Source: Thermoleophilia bacterium (GTDB lineage: Bacteria > Actinomycetota > Thermoleophilia > Gaiellales > Gaiellaceae). From it: 9,228 nt of DNA. The DNA lies in the NCBI GenBank assembly GCA_013362295.1, contig JABFWJ010000151.1, forward strand, positions 1 to 9,228, given 5' to 3'. Shown here piece after piece: positions 6,324 through 9,228 of the stretch. The notes under the pieces were generated by a model, which saw only the letters and a program-made list of their open reading frames with translations, was not told where the DNA came from and did not search any database. How positions within the stretch are numbered: the first letter of the stretch is position 1; each line of letters opens with the position of its first letter. A program made the position numbers and the translations under genes.

Positions 6324-6327
6324 TCAT
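6313..6327 (-). CDS. Possible four-codon leader mini-ORF (MTDL)
   Basis: ATG ACG GAT CTC TGA on the minus strand, 61 nt upstream of the ABC-F start codon. Its codons GAT CTC form most of the arm that masks the ABC-F ribosome binding site, so a ribosome paused here would keep that arm open. No good Shine-Dalgarno precedes it, and four codons can occur by chance. The support is positional only. Confidence 0.3.
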   Translation of the reverse strand: MTDL

Positions 6328-6331
6328 GGCG

Positions 6332-6349
6332 CGAGCCCCGGAGGGCTCG
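6332..6349. repeat. Inverted repeat in the ABC-F/rpmF divergent spacer
   Basis: Perfect 7-bp arms CGAGCCC and GGGCTCG around CGGA. If the minus-strand promoter fires near 6348, this would be the very 5' end of the ABC-F message and could protect it. As DNA it could also be a regulator site. Neither role is shown. Confidence 0.45.
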
Positions 6350-6354
6350 GAACG

Positions 6355-6368
6355 ATCATAGCTATCAT
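6355..6368. promoter_or_regulatory. AT-rich divergent promoter core for ABC-F and rpmF
   Basis: ATCATAGCTATCAT is a short AT-rich island in otherwise GC-rich DNA, with the exact palindrome ATAGCTAT at 6358-6365. On the plus strand TATCAT (6363-6368) is a good -10, ending 11 nt before the rpmF ATG. On the minus strand TATGAT (6360-6355) is a near-consensus -10 for the ABC-F gene, giving a leader of about 80 nt. The two boxes almost abut, so the promoters probably compete. No -35 stands out for either. Confidence 0.5.
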
Positions 6369-6379
6369 GGCGGCCGCTC

Positions 6380-6568
6380 ATGGCTGTCCCCAAGCGGAAA
6401 ACGTCGAAGGCGCGCCGCGACCAGCGTCGTGCCCAGCACAAGATCGAGGCGCCGCGCGTCAACACCTGCCCCCAGTGCGGGTCGCCGAAGCGCGCGCACC
6501 GCGTCTGCCCGACCTGCGGCACCTATAAGGGCCGTGAGGTCGAACCGCTCCGCTTCGAAGCGCCGTAA
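6380..6568 (+). CDS. rpmF: 50S ribosomal protein bL32
   Basis: 62-residue bL32 of the large ribosomal subunit. The N-terminus 'MAVPKRKTSKARRDQRRAQHKI' is typical of the family: highly basic, with the 'AVPKRKTSK' start. The four zinc-ribbon cysteines are all present, in 'CPQC' (Cys30, Cys33) and 'CPTC' (Cys43, Cys46), so this is the zinc-binding (C+) form. That suggests it may be subject to replacement by a C- paralogue under zinc limitation if one exists elsewhere. No Shine-Dalgarno sequence is close to the ATG. The stop TAA is followed at once by the GTG of plsX, which is a common rpmF-plsX arrangement and implies coupling. Confidence 0.96.
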   Translation: MAVPKRKTSKARRDQRRAQHKIEAPRVNTCPQCGSPKRAHRVCPTCGTYKGREVEPLRFEAP

Positions 6569-7540
6569 GTGAACCGCGTCGCCGTCGACGCGCTCGGTGG
6601 GGACAGGGCGCCCGGCGAGGTGATCCTCGGCGCGCTCGACGCGGTTGCCGACGGGATCGACGTCGTCCTCTACGGCCCGGGCGGCCTCGACACGCAGGGG
6701 CTGCCGCTCGTCGAGACGACGGAGGTGATCGAGATGGCGGAGAAGCCCGCCGACGCCGTGCGCGCCAAGCCCGACTCGAGCCTCGTCGCCGCGGTGCGAG
6801 CGGTCGCGGAGCGCGACGCGGACGCGGTCGTGTCGGCGGGCAACACCGGCGCGATGCTCGCGGCCGGGCTCCTGCACCTGAAGCGGCTGTCCGGCGTGAT
6901 GCGGCCCGCGATCGCCGTCCCGATCCCGACGCGCCAGGGGCCGTCGGTGCTGATCGACGCGGGTGCGAACGCCGACAACCGCCCGGAGCACCTGTTGCAG
7001 TTCGCCCACATGGGCGCCGTCTTCTGCCGCGAGCTGCTCGACGTCGGCAATCCGCAGGTGCGGCTGCTCTCGATCGGCGAGGAAGACGAGAAGGGCAACC
7101 AGCTGACGCTCGAGGCGCACCGGCTGCTGCGCGAGGACGACCGGCTGAACTTCGGCGGCAACGCCGAGTCACGCGATCTGCTGCGTGGGGCCTCGGACGT
7201 CGTCGTGACCGACGGCTTCACCGGCAACATCGCGCTCAAGCTGCTCGAGGGCACGATCCGCGAGCTGCTCGACGCGCTCCGCGACGAGATCACCGCAACC
7301 CCGCGGGGGAAGCTCGGCGGACTGCTGATCCGCCCAGCCGCGCGCCGGTTGCGTGCGCGCCTCGACCCCGATACGTACGGCGGCGCCTACCTGCTCGGGT
7401 TGCGGGGGCTGGCGGTGATCGCGCACGGCAACTCCGGCCGGACCGCGATCGCGAACGCCATCCGGCTCGCCGCGCGCGGCGCGGAGCACCGTGTCGTCGA
7501 CCGGCTGTCGGAGCGGCTTCCGGAGCGCGTCCGTGTATGA
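6569..7540 (+). CDS. plsX: Phosphate acyltransferase PlsX
   Basis: 323-residue enzyme that converts acyl-ACP and phosphate to acyl-phosphate, feeding PlsY in phosphatidic acid synthesis. It is a peripheral membrane enzyme. Family motifs are visible in order: 'VAVDALGGDRAPGEVILGAL' at the N-terminus, 'VVSAGNTGAMLAAG' at 87-100, 'SIGEEDEKGN' at 168-177, 'NFGGNAESRDLL' at 194-205, 'VVTDGFTGNIALKLLEG' at 212-228, and 'YGGAYLLGLRGLAVIAHGNS' at 270-289. Length is normal. The GTG at 6569 directly follows the rpmF stop and puts the conserved 'VDALGGD' at residues 6-12, so no other start is needed. It lies just upstream of acpP, whose product carries its acyl substrate. Confidence 0.96.
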   Translation: MNRVAVDALGGDRAPGEVILGALDAVADGIDVVLYGPGGLDTQGLPLVETTEVIEMAEKPADAVRAKPDSSLVAAVRAVAERDADAVVSAGNTGAMLAAGLLHLKRLSGVMRPAIAVPIPTRQGPSVLIDAGANADNRPEHLLQFAHMGAVFCRELLDVGNPQVRLLSIGEEDEKGNQLTLEAHRLLREDDRLNFGGNAESRDLLRGASDVVVTDGFTGNIALKLLEGTIRELLDALRDEITATPRGKLGGLLIRPAARRLRARLDPDTYGGAYLLGLRGLAVIAHGNSGRTAIANAIRLAARGAEHRVVDRLSERLPERVRV

Positions 7541-7541
7541 T
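7536..7541 (+). promoter_or_regulatory. Possible -10 box for acpP
   Basis: TATGAT overlaps the plsX stop codon and differs from TATAAT at one base. Transcription would start near 7548, leaving a leader of about 30 nt that contains the acpP ribosome binding site. No convincing -35 is seen at the right distance. Extra transcription of acpP over plsX would make sense because ACP is abundant. Confidence 0.35.
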
Positions 7542-7577
7542 CGCGCGGATTTTGACCCCCCGAACGATTGAGGTGAC

Positions 7578-7823
7578 ATGGCAGCGTCGCGTGAAGAGGT
7601 CTTCGAGCAGGTCAAGGGCGTCCTGACGGAGCAGCTCGGCGTCGAAGAGGATCAGATCACGGAGGAGGCATCCTTCCAGGACGACCTGGACGCCGACTCG
7701 CTCGACCTCGTCGAGCTGATCATGGAGCTCGAGGATCAGTTCGGGATCAAGATCTCCGACGAGGATGCCCAGAAGATCACGACCGTCGGGCAGGCCGTCG
7801 ACTACGTCACGTCGCATCAATAA
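7578..7823 (+). CDS. acpP: Acyl carrier protein
   Basis: 81-residue acidic acyl carrier protein that carries fatty acyl chains on a 4'-phosphopantetheine arm. The attachment site is Ser41 in 'DDLDADSLDLVELIMELE', the canonical D-S-L motif followed by the recognition helix. The rest ('IKISDEDAQKITTVGQAVDYV') fits the family through helix IV. Length is normal. The ATG at 7578 follows GAGGTG at 7570-7575, a reasonable but close ribosome binding site. Upstream plsX uses acyl-ACP, and downstream rnc is the usual partner. The primary role is type II fatty acid synthesis, although no fab genes are in this window. Confidence 0.96.
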   Translation: MAASREEVFEQVKGVLTEQLGVEEDQITEEASFQDDLDADSLDLVELIMELEDQFGIKISDEDAQKITTVGQAVDYVTSHQ

Positions 7824-8505
7824 AGGCCGAACGCTTCGGGAGCTGATCGACGGGCTCCCGCCCGAGCGCGCCGCGGCGGTCTTCACGCACTCCTCCTGGG
7901 CCGCCGACCGCACAGACTCCTACGAGCGGCTCGAGTTCCTCGGCGACTCCGTCCTCGAGCTGGCCGTCGCCCGGACGCTGTACGACCGCTTCCCGGAGTT
8001 CAGCGAGGGCCGGATGGCGAAGGTTCGCTCGCATGTCGTCTCGCGCGCGAGCTGCGCGCTCGTGTCCCGTGACCTCGGTCTCGGCGACCGGCTGCGCGAG
8101 CAGGAAGGATTGCCGGTCGAGGAGGTCGAGCGGCTCTCGCACAACCGGAACGTCCTCGCGGCGCTGCTCGAGGCGGCGATCGCCGCCGTCTACCTCGAGC
8201 ACGGCTTCGAGCACGTCGAGCCCGCGGTCGTCGAGGCGTTCGAGCCGCGGATCGATTACGCGCTGACGAGCCACGTCGATCACAAGACGGAGCTCCAGGA
8301 GGCGCTCGCCCGCCTCGGCCGCTCGGTCTCGTACACGGTGCTCGACGTGCAGGGGCCGCCGCACGACCGCTCGTTCACCGCGGCGGCGATCATCGACGGC
8401 GAGGTCGCCGGCACCGGCTCGGGCCGGTCGAAGAAGGACGCCGAGCAGGCCGCCGCCCAGGAAGCGCTCGCAGCGACGCTTGGCGCTGCGCCCTCGGAAG
8501 CGTAG
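7765..8505 (+). CDS. rnc: Ribonuclease III (start uncertain)
   Basis: Double-strand-specific endoribonuclease for rRNA and mRNA processing. The catalytic domain carries 'ERLEFLGDS' (residues 54-62 counted from ATG 7765; Glu54, Glu57 and Asp61 match E. coli Glu38, Glu41 and Asp45), 'EGRMAKVRSHVVS' (Glu81 matches Glu65) and 'NVLAALLEAAIAAVYLEHG' with Glu136 matching Glu117. In that last motif the usual Asp (E. coli Asp114) is Ala133. A dsRNA-binding domain occupies about 173-240 ('KTELQEALARLG...SKKDAEQAAAQEAL'). The only ATG is 59 bp inside acpP and adds a basic tail of about 20 residues that mirrors the acpP frame. Family proteins would start near 7816-7834, where no ATG/GTG/TTG exists. Non-AUG initiation (ATC 7816, or CTG 7843) is therefore possible. 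Confidence 0.9.
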   Translation: MPRRSRPSGRPSTTSRRINKGRTLRELIDGLPPERAAAVFTHSSWAADRTDSYERLEFLGDSVLELAVARTLYDRFPEFSEGRMAKVRSHVVSRASCALVSRDLGLGDRLREQEGLPVEEVERLSHNRNVLAALLEAAIAAVYLEHGFEHVEPAVVEAFEPRIDYALTSHVDHKTELQEALARLGRSVSYTVLDVQGPPHDRSFTAAAIIDGEVAGTGSGRSKKDAEQAAAQEALAATLGAAPSEA

Positions 8506-8535
8506 GCCGAGCAAGCGCCCGCAGCGACCCGGGCG

Positions 8536-8555
8536 GCGGCGTCCGCGGGCGCCGC
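8536..8555 (+). terminator. GC-rich hairpin between rnc and smc
   Basis: GCGGCGTC (8536-8543) pairs with GGCGCCGC (8548-8555; includes one T-G wobble) around a CGCG loop, 30 nt after the rnc stop. It has no U-tract, so a terminator role is only possible. It precedes a candidate promoter for smc, the same order as at 3681-3736. Confidence 0.3.
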
Positions 8556-8561
8556 TAGCCT
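8556..8561 (+). promoter_or_regulatory. Candidate -10 box for smc, leaderless spacing
   Basis: TAGCCT ends 8 nt before the GTG at 8570, with no Shine-Dalgarno sequence between them. Transcription would begin at or within a base or two of the start codon. The surrounding GC-rich DNA gives no clear -35. Confidence 0.35.
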
Positions 8562-8569
8562 CCCACGGC

Positions 8570-9228
8570 GTGCATCTGAAGGCGATCAAGCTCCGGGGGT
8601 TCAAGTCGTTCGTCGACCCGGTCGAGATCCGGCTCGAGCCGGGTGTCGCGGTCGTCGTCGGCCCCAACGGGTCGGGCAAGTCGAACGTCTCGGACTCGAT
8701 CCTCTGGGCCACCGGGTCGCTGAGCCCGGGCGAGCTGCGGGCCGAGAAGCCGGACGACGTCCTCTTCTCCGGCTCCGCCGGCCGGCAGCAGACGGACTTC
8801 TGCGAGGTCGACCTGCTGTTCGACAACTCGGACGACGCGTGGCCCGATCTCCCGTTCAGCGAGGTCTCCGTCTCGCGGCGCCTGACGCGCGGCGGCGAGG
8901 GCCAGTACCTCGTGAACAGGACGCCCGTGCGGCGTATCGATCTCGTCGAGCTCCTGTCCGACGTCGGGCTCGGCGGCGGGCTGCGCTCGGTGATCTCGCA
9001 GGGCCGCGTCGAGACCGTGCTCAACTCGAAGCCGTCCGAGCGCCGCGAGCTGATCGAGGAGGCGGCCGGCCTCGGCCGCTTCAAGCGCCGCCGCCACCGC
9101 GCCGAGCTGAAGCTCGCGCGCGTCGGCGTGCAGGTCGAGCGCGCCCGCGACCTCGAGGACGAGGTCACGCAGCGGCTGCGACCGCTCGCGCTCCAGGCGA
9201 CGGCCGCCGAACGGGCCGAGAAGCTCGG
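8570..9228 (+). CDS. smc: Chromosome partition protein SMC, N-terminal part (runs off window)
   Basis: First 219 codons of the SMC ATPase, which with ScpA/ScpB organises and segregates the chromosome. The start is GTG 8570, giving 'VHLKAIKLRGFKSFVDPVEI', the invariant SMC opening. Walker A is 'GPNGSGKSN' at residues 31-39. 'RAEKPDDVLFSGS' and 'LVNRTPVRRIDLVELLSDVGLGG' follow, then 'SVISQGRVETVLNSKPSERRELIEEAAGLGRFKRRR', which marks the end of the N-terminal head, and the coiled coil begins with 'AELKLARVGVQVERARDLEDEV'. The region after Walker A reads 'WATGSLSPGELRAEKPDD', where most SMCs have 'WVLGEQS', so the usual Q-loop Gln appears to be Leu. rnc lies upstream with a 64-bp gap. A mutM gene, often found between the two, is absent here. 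Confidence 0.96.
   Translation, partial: MHLKAIKLRGFKSFVDPVEIRLEPGVAVVVGPNGSGKSNVSDSILWATGSLSPGELRAEKPDDVLFSGSAGRQQTDFCEVDLLFDNSDDAWPDLPFSEVSVSRRLTRGGEGQYLVNRTPVRRIDLVELLSDVGLGGGLRSVISQGRVETVLNSKPSERRELIEEAAGLGRFKRRRHRAELKLARVGVQVERARDLEDEVTQRLRPLALQATAAERAEKL

Noticed and set aside
6551..6562. Perfect 12-bp palindrome CGCTTCGAAGCG at the 3' end of rpmF
   Set aside because: It lies within codons of the conserved C-terminus and rpmF-plsX are contiguous; short GC-rich palindromes are expected by chance in such DNA.
4302..6572. Open frame of 756 codons on the plus strand across the ABC-F and acetyltransferase genes
   Set aside because: Arg- and Glu-rich translation without family motifs, antisense to two genes with full catalytic motifs.
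7807..9168. Open frame of 453 codons on the minus strand across rnc and smc
   Set aside because: Ser/Arg-rich shadow of rnc and smc, with no recognisable domain.

Overview
This is a GC-rich bacterial chromosome segment, most likely actinobacterial. The gene order rsmD-coaD, then a DivIVA/SepIVA-like gene, yceD, rpmF, plsX, acpP, rnc and smc resembles the housekeeping cluster of Actinobacteria. A deep-branching class such as Thermoleophilia is my guess from the style of the RNase III and SMC proteins; it is not proven. GTG and TTG starts, ATGA/GTGA gene overlaps and -10 boxes placed 6-9 nt before start codons fit that setting.

Layout. (1) 1-775 is the 3' part of a repeat protein, probably a secreted beta-propeller. 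(2) 782-2126 is a small accessory island of two type II toxin-antitoxin modules, transcribed divergently from a 58-bp spacer: RHH-antitoxin/VapC on the minus strand and Phd-type antitoxin/VapC on the plus strand. The spacer carries three short palindromes. (3) 2123-3156 holds rsmD and coaD, which overlap each other and the second toxin by ATGA junctions, so these housekeeping genes appear to lie in the toxin-antitoxin operon. (4) 3167-4249 holds a SepIVA/DivIVA-like coiled-coil gene and yceD, separated by a strong hairpin. (5) 4246-6266, minus strand, is a coupled pair: an ABC-F ATPase and a PAT/MnaT-like GNAT acetyltransferase. It sits between yceD and rpmF, which are adjacent in many bacteria. 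(6) 6380-9228, plus strand, holds rpmF, plsX, acpP, rnc and the first 219 codons of smc.

How it works together. rpmF, yceD, rsmD and the ABC-F protein concern the ribosome. plsX, acpP and coaD concern phospholipid and acyl-carrier metabolism; CoA supplies the phosphopantetheine arm of ACP. smc and the SepIVA-like protein concern chromosome organisation and septation. 

Most notable points: a leader ahead of the ABC-F gene in which an 8-bp complement masks the Shine-Dalgarno sequence and overlaps a four-codon mini-ORF; linkage of coaD to a toxin-antitoxin operon; a toxin gene that seems to need a CTG start; a recurrent -10 box at leaderless spacing; and substitutions in conserved active-site motifs of RNase III and SMC.
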